Positions 14,365 through 21,970 of a stretch of 35,312 bases of DNA are shown here, piece by piece. The notes beneath the pieces are model-generated. The model saw nothing but the letters and a program-made list of their open reading frames with translations, made no database searches and was not told where the DNA came from. Each line of letters opens with the position of its first letter. The stretch's first letter is position 1. This stretch comes from an uncultured Microbacterium sp. (GTDB lineage Bacteria > Actinomycetota > Actinomycetes > Actinomycetales > Microbacteriaceae): positions 1-35,312 of the forward strand of contig CAJYJO010000051.1 of assembly GCA_913774845.1 (NCBI GenBank). The letters run 5' to 3'. A program made the position numbers and the translations under genes.

Positions 14365-17363
14365 AGCTGCACCGTCTCGAGCTCGAGGGGTTCGGCCCGT
14401 TCCTCGAGACGCAGGAAGTCGACTTCGACGCCTTCTCCGCCGACGGGATCTTCCTCATCACGGGTCGCACGGGAGCCGGTAAGTCCAGCGTTCTCGACGG
14501 CGTCTGCTACGCGCTCTTCGGCGGCGTCCCGCGTTACGACGGCGTGGAACGCCGGTTGCGCAGCGATCACTGCGGTCCCGACGACACGACCCGGGTGACG
14601 CTCGAATTCAGCGCCGACGGAGAACGCTGGCGGGTCACCAGATCACCCGAGTTCGAGCGCCCGAAACGTCGCGGTGGCGGCACCACGAAAGAACCGCACC
14701 GCGCCCTGCTCGAGCAGCTCGCCCCCGAAGGGTGGACGGGGGTCGCCGCCCGTCCCGTCGACGTCGGCACCCGCCTCGACGAGATCCTGGGGCTCAGCCA
14801 GCAGCAGTTCCTCCAGGTCATCCTGCTGGCACAGAACCGCTTCGCCCGCTTCCTCCTGGCCAAGAACGACGAGCGGCTCTCCCTGCTGCGTACGCTCTTC
14901 GGCACCCGGTCCTTCGAGCAGTACGCCACACAACTCGATGAGCGCCGCAAACGCGCGCACGAGCGCCTCGCGGCCGAAGGCGTCGAGGTGTCGACCCTCC
15001 TCGACGAGGCCGAGCGTCTGGCCGCCGAGCTCGATGACGATCGCGCCACCGAACCCGACGAGACCGTTCCGACCGGCGTGACCGCCCGTCTCGCACGGGT
15101 CGTCCGGGCGGTGGAGCGGGCCGCCTACCGGGTCGACACCCTCTCGCTCGAACGTCGCGACGCCGACGCCCTCCTCGATGCGGCCCTCGCCGCCGAGCGC
15201 GAAGCGACGGTGCTGCGCGAACGGCAGCTCGAGCGGGTGAGCGTGCGCACGCGTCTCACCGATCTCGAGGGCGAGGCCGCGGTGATCGCGCAGGCGCGCC
15301 GAGAGGCCTTCGCCGCGAACGAGGCCGAGGCGATCCGTTCCGCCCTCGATGCCGCGGCCGGTGCGGAGCGCGAGCGCGCCGAGGCCGAGCGTCGTCACGA
15401 GATCGCCGTCGAGCGAGCCGAGCAGGTCGATGGCCCACTCGAGCTCGAACGACTGAGCGCCCGTGACGACGAGCTCACCGCCCTGATCGCACGGGGCGAC
15501 GCAGCCCTGCTCGCCGAACGAGAACTGGCCGTCATCGATGCCGAGACGCAGCGGCTGCAGATCCGCGTCGACGACCTCGACGCCGAGCGGGGGACTCTCG
15601 TCGAGGGTCGCGCCGACGTCCCCGAGGTGCTGCGCGTCTGGGACGAGCGACTCGCCGCCCTCTCGGGTGCGGACGCCCGCCGCGACGCCGTGCGGGCACG
15701 TCTCGACGACGCGCGACGTCGTCGGGATGCTGCACTCCAGGCGGAGAAGCTGCTCGCCGCCCGCGACCAGGCGGATCTGACGTCGCTCGTGCGCGCCGAC
15801 GAGCTGCAGCGCGCCGTCGAGGCGTGGTCGACGCTGCTGCGTCGGCGACTCGCCGGCGCGGCCGTCGAGCTCGCCCACGACCTCGTCGACGGGGAGCCCT
15901 GCGCGGTGTGCGGCGCCACCGAGCACCCTCGCCCCGCGCGCGGCGACGAGGTACCCGTCACGGACGACGAGATCGCCGCCGCCGAGGAACGCAAGAACAC
16001 TGCCGCCGAGAACGACCGGATGGCTGCGGACGCCGCGCGCGTGGCTCGCGACGACCACACACTCGCCGCCGCGCGGGCGGGCGGCGACGACGTGGCGACG
16101 TCGACCGCGCGGGTCCTCGCCGCCGAGGAAGAACTCGGCGCCGCCGAGGCCGAGGTGGAGGAGCACGAGCGGGTGCGGGCCGAACGCGCCCGCGCGGTCG
16201 ACCTCGACGTCGCGATCGGGGAGCGCATCGAGATCATCACCGCGCAGCTCGCGAGCGCCCGGCAGGAGCTCGCGCTGTCGGAGCAGCACGGCGAGGCTCT
16301 GCGCGAAGACGTCGCCCTCGCGCGCGGCGATTCCGCATCGGTCGCGGCGCGTCAAGGCGATCTCACCGCGCGCCGCGCGGCTGTGCGAGAGCTCCTGGCC
16401 GCCCGCTCCGAACGGGACGCGGCCGTCGAACGGCACCGGGCGGCCGCCGCCGCGCTCACCGCGCGAATCGCCGAGAGCTCGTTCTCCGACTCCGCGGCCG
16501 TCGTGTCCGCTCTGCGGACCGCCCCCGAGCGCCGCCGTCTCGACAGCGTCATCGCCGAGCACGAGGCCGCCCTGGTCTCGACCCGTCGACGTCTGCTCGA
16601 GCTCGAACTGCAGCTCGTCGACGCCGGCGACGATCCGGTCGACCTCGAGCCCTTCGCCGCTGCCGTCGCCGATGCCCGCTCGCGCGTCCAGGGCGCGGCC
16701 GCCGCCCACGCGGCCGCCGCCGCCCTCGCCGAACGACTGCGCTCCCTCGCGGAACGCGCGGATGCCGGCCACGCCTCCGTCGCTCGACTCTCCGACGAGC
16801 ACGCGATCGTCGCGCGTCTCGCCGACACCCTCGCGGGTCGCGCACCGAACACCCGGCGCATGACCCTCGAGACGTTCGTGCTCGCCGCCGAGCTCGAAGA
16901 GATCGTCGCCGCGGCCAACCTCCGCCTCGAGCACATGTCGTCGGGGCGCTACCGTCTGCAGCACACCGACGCCCTCGCCGCGCGCGGCGCCGCCAGCGGG
17001 CTCGGACTCGAGATCATGGACGCCTTCACCGGCCAGTGCCGACCCCCGCAGTCGCTGTCCGGCGGAGAGACCTTCCTCACCTCGCTCGCCCTGGCCCTCG
17101 GTCTCGCCGAGGTCGTCACGGCGCGGGCGGGCGGCATCCGGCTCGACACGCTCTTCATCGATGAGGGGTTCGGTTCGCTCGACGACGACACCCTCGACCT
17201 CGCCATGCGGACGCTCGACGAGCTGCGGCAGGGTGGGCGCACGGTCGGCGTGATCAGTCACGTCGCCTCGATGAAAGACCAGCTGCCGGCGCAACTGCAC
17301 GTCACGGCGACGCCGCGGGGACCGAGCATCATCCGTCAGGACGTGGGCGCCGCGCTCGTCTGA
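14361..17363 (+). CDS. sbcC: SbcC, ATPase subunit of the SbcCD exonuclease
   Basis: This 1000-residue SMC/Rad50-type ATPase is the usual length for SbcC. The N-terminal half-site has Walker A GRTGAGKSS at residues 35-43 and a Q-loop region (ILLAQNRFARFL). Two long Glu/Ala/Arg-rich coiled coils flank a zinc hook with Cys514 and Cys517 (CAVC). The C-terminal half has the ABC signature LSGGETFLTSLALALGLAE and Walker B LFIDEGFGSLD. It clamps DNA ends and gates SbcD nuclease activity. The ATG overlaps the sbcD stop by 4 nt. A very long antisense open frame exists here but is a composition artefact. Confidence 0.95.
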   Translation: MKLHRLELEGFGPFLETQEVDFDAFSADGIFLITGRTGAGKSSVLDGVCYALFGGVPRYDGVERRLRSDHCGPDDTTRVTLEFSADGERWRVTRSPEFERPKRRGGGTTKEPHRALLEQLAPEGWTGVAARPVDVGTRLDEILGLSQQQFLQVILLAQNRFARFLLAKNDERLSLLRTLFGTRSFEQYATQLDERRKRAHERLAAEGVEVSTLLDEAERLAAELDDDRATEPDETVPTGVTARLARVVRAVERAAYRVDTLSLERRDADALLDAALAAEREATVLRERQLERVSVRTRLTDLEGEAAVIAQARREAFAANEAEAIRSALDAAAGAERERAEAERRHEIAVERAEQVDGPLELERLSARDDELTALIARGDAALLAERELAVIDAETQRLQIRVDDLDAERGTLVEGRADVPEVLRVWDERLAALSGADARRDAVRARLDDARRRRDAALQAEKLLAARDQADLTSLVRADELQRAVEAWSTLLRRRLAGAAVELAHDLVDGEPCAVCGATEHPRPARGDEVPVTDDEIAAAEERKNTAAENDRMAADAARVARDDHTLAAARAGGDDVATSTARVLAAEEELGAAEAEVEEHERVRAERARAVDLDVAIGERIEIITAQLASARQELALSEQHGEALREDVALARGDSASVAARQGDLTARRAAVRELLAARSERDAAVERHRAAAAALTARIAESSFSDSAAVVSALRTAPERRRLDSVIAEHEAALVSTRRRLLELELQLVDAGDDPVDLEPFAAAVADARSRVQGAAAAHAAAAALAERLRSLAERADAGHASVARLSDEHAIVARLADTLAGRAPNTRRMTLETFVLAAELEEIVAAANLRLEHMSSGRYRLQHTDALAARGAASGLGLEIMDAFTGQCRPPQSLSGGETFLTSLALALGLAEVVTARAGGIRLDTLFIDEGFGSLDDDTLDLAMRTLDELRQGGRTVGVISHVASMKDQLPAQLHVTATPRGPSIIRQDVGAALV

Positions 17364-17397
17364 CCGCGCGCCGCGAACCCCCGTCTAGGCTGTTCGC

Positions 17398-17580
17398 ATG
17401 CGCAAGAGCACCCTGTGGACCATCCTCGGCGTCGTCGTCGCGGTGATCATCGCGTGGATCCTCGTCAACGTGCTGTTCTCGCTGATCGCTTTCGCGTTCC
17501 GCCTCCTCGCCGTGGCGGTCGTCGCTCTCGTCGTCTTCGTGATCCTGCGCGCCGTCTTCGCGCGCCGCGACGTCGACTGA
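17398..17580 (+). CDS. Small membrane protein, two hydrophobic segments
   Basis: The 60 residues comprise a short basic N-terminus (MRKSTLW), an almost continuous hydrophobic stretch from ~8 to 53 (two helices with a turn near Asn24/Phe31), and a basic-acidic tail (RRDVD). I know no function for it. The ATG at 17398 is 6 nt after TAGGCT (17386-17391), the same leaderless arrangement as neighbouring genes, which supports it being a real gene. It follows sbcC on the same strand after 34 bp. Confidence 0.68.
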   Translation: MRKSTLWTILGVVVAVIIAWILVNVLFSLIAFAFRLLAVAVVALVVFVILRAVFARRDVD

Positions 17581-17793
17581 GCCGGGGCGAGCCCGCCGGG
17601 CGCAGCACCGTCCCGCCTGACCCGGGTCGCTCCATCCGCGCCGCGCCGCGCTACCCGCCCCGCGCCCCGCTACCCGCCCCGCGCCCCTCTCCCGCCCCGC
17701 GGCCCGCCGCCCGCCCCGCGTCATCCGCACCGCGCCGCCCGTAGCGCCCGCCCGCCCCGGCGCAAGCCCGGCCGCGGTGTCGGAGGGGCGGAG
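17581..17793 (+). repeat. Low-complexity spacer with a 19-bp tandem repeat
   Basis: The spacer between the small membrane protein gene and the MFS gene holds no gene. Two exact 19-bp copies of a ctacccgccccgcgcccc-type unit stand in tandem at 17650-17668 and 17669-17687. They are followed by degenerate cccgccccgcg units to about 17760. It is almost free of A and T and resembles the simple-sequence tract near 1.2 kb. Confidence 0.75.
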
Positions 17794-17807
17794 TAGCGTC
17801 GCCGTCG

Positions 17808-19310
17808 ATGCCAGACAAGACGCCCACCGCCTCGAACCCCGCCCACCCCGTCACGCGCGACATCGTCCTGTCGCCGTCGCACCGCTGGAGGGCGTACTGG
17901 GTCGCGGTCGCGGTCGCGGCGCTGACCATCCTCGACCTCACCAAGGTCAACGTCGCCCTGCCCTCGATCGAGGCGGCCCTGGGCGCCGGTCCCACCGAGC
18001 TGCAGCTCGTGGTGTCCGGGTACATCCTGACGTTCGGCCTCGTCCTCGTCCCCGCCGGTCGTCTCGGCGACCTGCGCTCCCGGCGCGTGCTGTTCCTCGT
18101 CGGTCTGTCTCTGTTCCTCGTGACGAGTCTCGCGTGCGCGCTCGCACCCAACACCGCCGTGCTCCTCGCCGCGCGCCTCCTGCAGGGTGTGGCGGCCGGC
18201 ATCCAGATGCCCCAGGTGCTCGGACTCGTGCAGCAGCTCTTCCAGGGCAAGGAGCGCGGACGCGCGTTCGGCCTCTTCGGGGCGACGATCGGCATCGCGA
18301 CCGCCTTCGGTCCGACCCTCGGCGGCCTGCTCATCGCCATCGGCGGAGACACCGACGGGTGGCGGCTCATCTTCTGGATCAACATCCCGCTCGTCGCGAT
18401 CGTGATCGCGCTCGCGGCGTGGCTGCTGCCCGACACGAGGACGAAGTCGCGTCGACGCCTCGACCTCGACCCGGTGGGCGTGGTGCTGTTCGCCCTCACG
18501 ATCCTCGCCCTCATGTGGCCGTTCCTGTTCACCACCGGCAGCCCCGACGACGATCCCAACCGCTGGTGGTTCCTCGTGGCATCCGTGGTCTTCGCGGCCG
18601 CCTTCGTGTTCTGGGAACGCCGCTACGCCGAGCGCGACCGGATGCCGCTCATGCCGTTCTCGATCTTCTCGCTGTCGTCGTACCGCAACGGGGTGCTGAT
18701 CTCGACGGCGTACTTCTCCGCGGTGCCGGCGATGTTCCTGCTGGGCACGCTGTACCTGCAGGGTGGGCTGGGGCTCGAGCCGGTCTTCGCGGGCATGGTG
18801 ACCATCGGCTTCGCGATCGCGTCCGCCTGGAGTTCGTGGATCGGCGGGAACCTCGTCACGCGTCTCGGCCGCCCCCTCGTGGTGTGGGGCATCCTCGGCA
18901 TGGTCGCCACCGCCGGCGGTCTCGTGCTCGTCGCCCTGTTCACCACGCCGGAGTGGACGCCGTGGGCGATGGCGGGGGTGATGGTGCTCGGCGGCTTCGC
19001 CGGCGGGCTCGTCATCTCACCGAACCAGACGCTCACCCTCGCCGACATCCCCGTGCGCAGCGGAGGTGTCGCCGGTTCGGTGGGTCAGCTCGGCCAGCGC
19101 ATCGGCACCGCGGTGGGAACGGCGATCGCACTCGCCCTGTTCTACGCGACCGTCTACCGCGAGCAGGGCACCGTCAGCGACACGGTCGTGCTGTACCACG
19201 ACGCCTACGCGTCGGGCATGATCACGGTCGGCGTCTTCCTGGGCCTCGCTCTGATCGTCGGCGTCGCCGACCTGGCCGGCCGTGCCCGGTCGGGATCGCA
19301 GACGCCCTAG
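17808..19310 (+). CDS. MFS multidrug-type exporter (DHA2 family, 14 helices)
   Basis: This 500-residue membrane protein has the DHA2 (EmrB/QacA-like) pattern. Helix 1 contains LTILDLTKVNVALPSIEAAL, with the acidic residue typical of drug:H+ antiporters. Motif A follows helix 2 as GRLGDLRSRRVLF, motif B is RLLQGVAAGIQMP, and motif C is GATIGIATAFGPTLGG. WRLIFWINIPLV is characteristic of the DHA2 group. It should export small hydrophobic or cationic compounds in exchange for protons; the substrate is unknown. The ATG at 17808 lies 8 nt after TAGCGT (17794-17799), so the message is leaderless or nearly so. There is no regulator gene beside it. The nucleosidase gene ends 18 bp beyond, convergently. 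Confidence 0.9.
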   Translation: MPDKTPTASNPAHPVTRDIVLSPSHRWRAYWVAVAVAALTILDLTKVNVALPSIEAALGAGPTELQLVVSGYILTFGLVLVPAGRLGDLRSRRVLFLVGLSLFLVTSLACALAPNTAVLLAARLLQGVAAGIQMPQVLGLVQQLFQGKERGRAFGLFGATIGIATAFGPTLGGLLIAIGGDTDGWRLIFWINIPLVAIVIALAAWLLPDTRTKSRRRLDLDPVGVVLFALTILALMWPFLFTTGSPDDDPNRWWFLVASVVFAAAFVFWERRYAERDRMPLMPFSIFSLSSYRNGVLISTAYFSAVPAMFLLGTLYLQGGLGLEPVFAGMVTIGFAIASAWSSWIGGNLVTRLGRPLVVWGILGMVATAGGLVLVALFTTPEWTPWAMAGVMVLGGFAGGLVISPNQTLTLADIPVRSGGVAGSVGQLGQRIGTAVGTAIALALFYATVYREQGTVSDTVVLYHDAYASGMITVGVFLGLALIVGVADLAGRARSGSQTP

Positions 19311-19328
19311 ACCGCGACGCGCCTCGAC

Positions 19329-19886
19329 TCAGACGCCGTAGCGTGTGCGCAACTCCGCGCGCAGCGTGTGGCTGCAGCGCTCGACGACGACGTCCCACAG
19401 CTCGGTGGCGCCGTCCTGGGCGCGATCCGACACCGCGCGCAGGATGCGGATGGGCACGCCGAACTGTTGGGCGACCCAGATGAGCGCGTACGACTCCATG
19501 TCGACCAGGCTCGCTCCGAGAGCTCGGATGAGGGCGACGGTGTCGGGGTCGTCGACGAAGTGGTCGCCCGTGGCGATGACCAGTCCGTCGTGTCCGGTCT
19601 CGACGCGGGCGGGGAGCGAGACGTGCTCGCCGAAGGTGCCGTCGAGCCCCTTCACGTCGTGCTGGATGGCCCCGGCGATGTCGTAGACCCCGCCCTCGAC
19701 GGCGTCGTCGATCGCACCGGCGGTGCCGACCACGACGATCTCGTCGTAGGTGCCCGTCGACAGGGCACGTGTCAGGGCGGAGGCCGCGGGGATCTTCCCC
19801 ACCCCGGTGAGCAGCCGCTCGAATCCGGGGATGTCCTCCTCGAAGGCGACGAGTTCGGACGCATGGGCGGCGACGAGGAGCTTCAC
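19329..19886 (-). CDS. Nucleoside phosphorylase-superfamily nucleosidase (MTA/SAH nucleosidase-like)
   Basis: This 185-residue protein belongs to the PNP/UDP superfamily. It has VVVGTAGAIDDAVEGGVYDI (glycine loop and substrate region), TGDHFVDD, the ribose-binding LVDMESYAL (family DMExxA motif), and the catalytic-Asp block RAVSDRAQDG. MTA/SAH nucleosidases split methylthioadenosine and S-adenosylhomocysteine in the methyl cycle. This protein is shorter than the usual ~230 residues, so the exact substrate is uncertain. The GTG at 19886 is taken as start because it lies 6 nt after a GAGAAT hexamer and the protein begins directly with the first strand (VKLLVAAHASE). Confidence 0.78.
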   Translation of the reverse strand: MKLLVAAHASELVAFEEDIPGFERLLTGVGKIPAASALTRALSTGTYDEIVVVGTAGAIDDAVEGGVYDIAGAIQHDVKGLDGTFGEHVSLPARVETGHDGLVIATGDHFVDDPDTVALIRALGASLVDMESYALIWVAQQFGVPIRILRAVSDRAQDGATELWDVVVERCSHTLRAELRTRYGV

Positions 19887-19939
19887 CCGACCATTCTCGC
19901 CGACGGCGCACCCGGCCCAGGGCGTTCCCGCCGCCGGTC

Positions 19940-20884
19940 TCAGCCCTGGGCCGGCTCGGATGCGGCCGAGAGGCGGGCGATCTCGTCGCCGCTCAGATCG
20001 AGGGACGCGCTGGCGAGGAGGTCGGCGACCTGCTCCACCTTCGAGGCGCTCGCGATGGGGGCGGCCACGGTCGGCTGCGCCCGCAGCCACGCGAGGGCGG
20101 TCGTGGCGATCGACGCACCGTGCGCGTCGCCGACCTCCTCGAGCGCGTCGATCAGGGCGAGTCCCGCGGGGGTGGCGAGCTTGGCGGCGCCTTCTGCGCG
20201 GGGCGAGTCGCCCGTGGCATCCGCCGACCGGTACTTGCCGGTGAGGAATCCGCTGGCCAGGGCGTAGTACGGAACGAGCGACATGCCGTACTGCTCGGCG
20301 ACGGGGACGATGTCGCGCTCGACCTCGGTGCGGTGCACCAGGTTGTAGTGGGGCTGGATCGCGACCGGGAGGTCGGCCCCGGCGGCCTCGGCGAGCGAAA
20401 TCCACTCGCGGATGCGCGCGGCGGTGTAGTTCGACACCGCGACGTAGCGCACCAGCCCGTCGGACACGAGATCGGCGAAGCCGGCGACGGTCTCTTCGAG
20501 GGGGGTGTCAGCGTCGTCGAAGTGCGCGTAGTACAGGTCGATGGCCTCGACACCGAGGCGCGTGAGCGACGCCTCGGCAGCTGCTCGGACGTTCTTCGCG
20601 CTCAATCCGCGGAACTCGGGGTGCTGGCTGACCTTGGTGGCCACGACGACGTTCTCCGGCTTGCGGGAGGCGAGCCACTCGCCGATGAGCGTCTCGCTCT
20701 CACCGCCCGAGTTGCCGGGCACCCACGCGCTGTACGCGTCGGCGGTGTCGATGAAATCGCCGCCGCCCGCATGGAAGGCGTCCAGCACCGCGAACGAGGC
20801 GTCGCGGTCGGCTGTCCAGCCGAACACGTTCCCGCCGAGCGAGAGGGGGAGGATGTCGAGGTCGCTGCGTCCGATACGCGTCAT
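19940..20884 (-). CDS. Aldo/keto reductase
   Basis: This 314-residue TIM-barrel NADPH oxidoreductase has the family tetrad in place: Asp and Tyr in DTADAYSAW, Lys in VVATKVSQH, and His in LYYAHFDD. The cofactor-binding end is intact (PIASASKVEQVADLLA). It reduces aldehydes or ketones to alcohols; it resembles the YghZ/Tas-like group and no specific substrate can be inferred. A GGAAGG ribosome site sits 5 nt before the ATG at 20884, and this start is preferred over one 39 nt upstream. The leaderless nucleosidase gene follows 53 bp downstream on the same strand. Confidence 0.88.
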   Translation of the reverse strand: MTRIGRSDLDILPLSLGGNVFGWTADRDASFAVLDAFHAGGGDFIDTADAYSAWVPGNSGGESETLIGEWLASRKPENVVVATKVSQHPEFRGLSAKNVRAAAEASLTRLGVEAIDLYYAHFDDADTPLEETVAGFADLVSDGLVRYVAVSNYTAARIREWISLAEAAGADLPVAIQPHYNLVHRTEVERDIVPVAEQYGMSLVPYYALASGFLTGKYRSADATGDSPRAEGAAKLATPAGLALIDALEEVGDAHGASIATTALAWLRAQPTVAAPIASASKVEQVADLLASASLDLSGDEIARLSAASEPAQG

Positions 20885-20960
20885 GATGCCCTTCCGGTGG
20901 AGATTCGGTGACCTCCGGCACAACGACGTGCCCGGCGGCGGGATTCCCGGACGCGCCGTT

Positions 20961-21060
20961 CAGCTGCCGCCGGACAGGATTCCCGGTTCGCGCCGCTCGC
21001 AAGCCGCCGGACAGGATTGCCGAGACGCGCGGCTCAGCTGCCGCCGGAGAGGATGCCGAC
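20961..21060 (-). repeat. Three direct copies (~37-bp spacing) of a gene 3' end
   Basis: Copies of about 26 bp begin at 20961, 20999 and 21035. The last copy is the true 3' end of the 42-residue membrane-protein gene (coding Gly-Ile-Leu-Ser-Gly-Gly-Ser-stop on the minus strand). The first repeats that stop-spanning sequence nearly intact; the middle one has lost the stop. A weaker fourth match lies near 20929-20950. The copies lie downstream of the gene and are not translated. Confidence 0.75.
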
Positions 21061-21162
21061 GAGCCCGCTGATCAGCAGCCACAGGCCGACACCGGCACCC
21101 GCGAGCCAGATGACCACCGTTCCCGGCGGGTACTTCTTCTTGCCGCCGTCGGGCGCGCTCAC
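21034..21162 (-). CDS. 42-residue single-pass membrane protein
   Basis: The product starts MSAPDGGKKKYPPG and has one hydrophobic helix (about residues 15-38) ending LSGGS. The KKK cluster before the helix predicts an N-in orientation. The GTG start overlaps the stop of the upstream 65-residue gene (GTGA), so it is translated by coupling. No family is recognised. Its 3' end is repeated downstream. Confidence 0.62.
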   Translation of the reverse strand: MSAPDGGKKKYPPGTVVIWLAGAGVGLWLLISGLVGILSGGS

Positions 21163-21356
21163 GTGCGCACCATCATGATGATCGAGACGACGAGCACGGC
21201 GAGACCTCCGACGACGGCGATGGCGGCGATGACGGGCCCGCCACCGGCGAGGAAGGCCGTCACGCCCAGGGCGAGGAACAGCACGGCCACGACGATGCCC
21301 ACGACCTGGTAGATCCGATACCGTCGGTCGGCGGTCGTCGTCTTCTGATCGGTCAC
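21159..21356 (-). CDS. 65-residue two-helix membrane protein
   Basis: A hydrophilic N-terminus (MTDQKTTTADRRYR) is followed by two hydrophobic segments (about 16-36 and 41-62). The GTG start at 21356 is preceded by a strong GGAAGGGGG ribosome site 4-5 nt away. The stop overlaps the GTG of the 42-residue gene, forming a two-gene membrane-microprotein operon. Function unknown. A divergent DUF427 gene begins 102 bp away. Confidence 0.65.
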   Translation of the reverse strand: MTDQKTTTADRRYRIYQVVGIVVAVLFLALGVTAFLAGGGPVIAAIAVVGGLAVLVVSIIMMVRT

Positions 21357-21457
21357 GCTGCCCCCTTCCGCCCCAGGCTATCGAAAAGCGCCACCGCGTC
21401 CGCGCCGGTGTGGACGAATCCGCCCCGCGGCGACCGATCCCGGCGTACCGTGTTCGC

Positions 21458-21955
21458 ATGGTGCGCCCCGTTCCCGATTCCGTCCGCCCCGGCCAGGAAT
21501 CCGTGTGGGACTTCCCACGCCCGCCGCGCGTCGAGCGCGTGGCCCGGCGTGCGCAGATCGACTTCGGCGGTCGGCGCATCGTCGACACCGACGACGTCGT
21601 GCGGGTGCTCGAGACGAGCCACCCGCCGGTGTACTACCTGCCGATCGCCGCCTTCGGCGACGCGCTCACGCTGGGCGACGGGGCGTCGTTCTGCGAGTTC
21701 AAGGGCGGAGCTCGATACTTCGACGTCCACGGCGGCGGGGGAGCGGTCGCGCCGCGCGCCGCGTGGAACTACCCCCATCCCATGCCGGGGTACGAGATCC
21801 TCGAGGATCGCGTTGCGGTGTACGCCGGCCCGATGGACCGTGTCGTGCTCGGCGGCGAGACGGTCGTCCCCCAGCCCGGAGGGTTCTACGGCGGATGGGT
21901 GACCTCCGACCTCGCCGGCCCGTTCAAGGGGATCCCGGGCTCGATGGGGTGGTGA
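21458..21955 (+). CDS. DUF427 family protein
   Basis: The 165 residues match DUF427 (PF04248): an ESVWDFPRPPRVE start, VLETSHPPVYYLP, FCEFKGGARYFDV, AAWNYPHPMPGYE, and DRVAVYAGPMD. The family is a small beta-rich fold common in actinobacteria and fungi, with no firmly established activity. The ATG at 21458 lies 6 nt after TACCGT (21446-21451), supporting this start over the in-frame ATG at 21410. The gene is convergent with nadE. Confidence 0.85.
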   Translation: MVRPVPDSVRPGQESVWDFPRPPRVERVARRAQIDFGGRRIVDTDDVVRVLETSHPPVYYLPIAAFGDALTLGDGASFCEFKGGARYFDVHGGGGAVAPRAAWNYPHPMPGYEILEDRVAVYAGPMDRVVLGGETVVPQPGGFYGGWVTSDLAGPFKGIPGSMGW

Positions 21956-21969
21956 CCGCTCCCGCGGTC
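21954..21969. terminator. Short inverted repeat between the DUF427 gene and nadE
   Basis: GACCGC (21954-21959) and GCGGTC (21964-21969) can pair around a 4-nt loop exactly between two convergent genes; the left arm overlaps the DUF427 stop. With a 6-bp stem and no T-run this is a weak candidate for a bidirectional terminator. Confidence 0.35.
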
Positions 21970-21970
21970 G

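Noticed and set aside
14643-17300. 885-codon open frame antisense to sbcC
   Set aside because: It is antisense to a clear SbcC gene; its product is a low-complexity Gly/Arg/Glu translation typical of the unused frame in GC-rich DNA.
20961-21060. CRISPR-like array
   Set aside because: The repeats are spaced 36-38 bp but there are only three degenerate copies, with no unique spacers and no cas genes.
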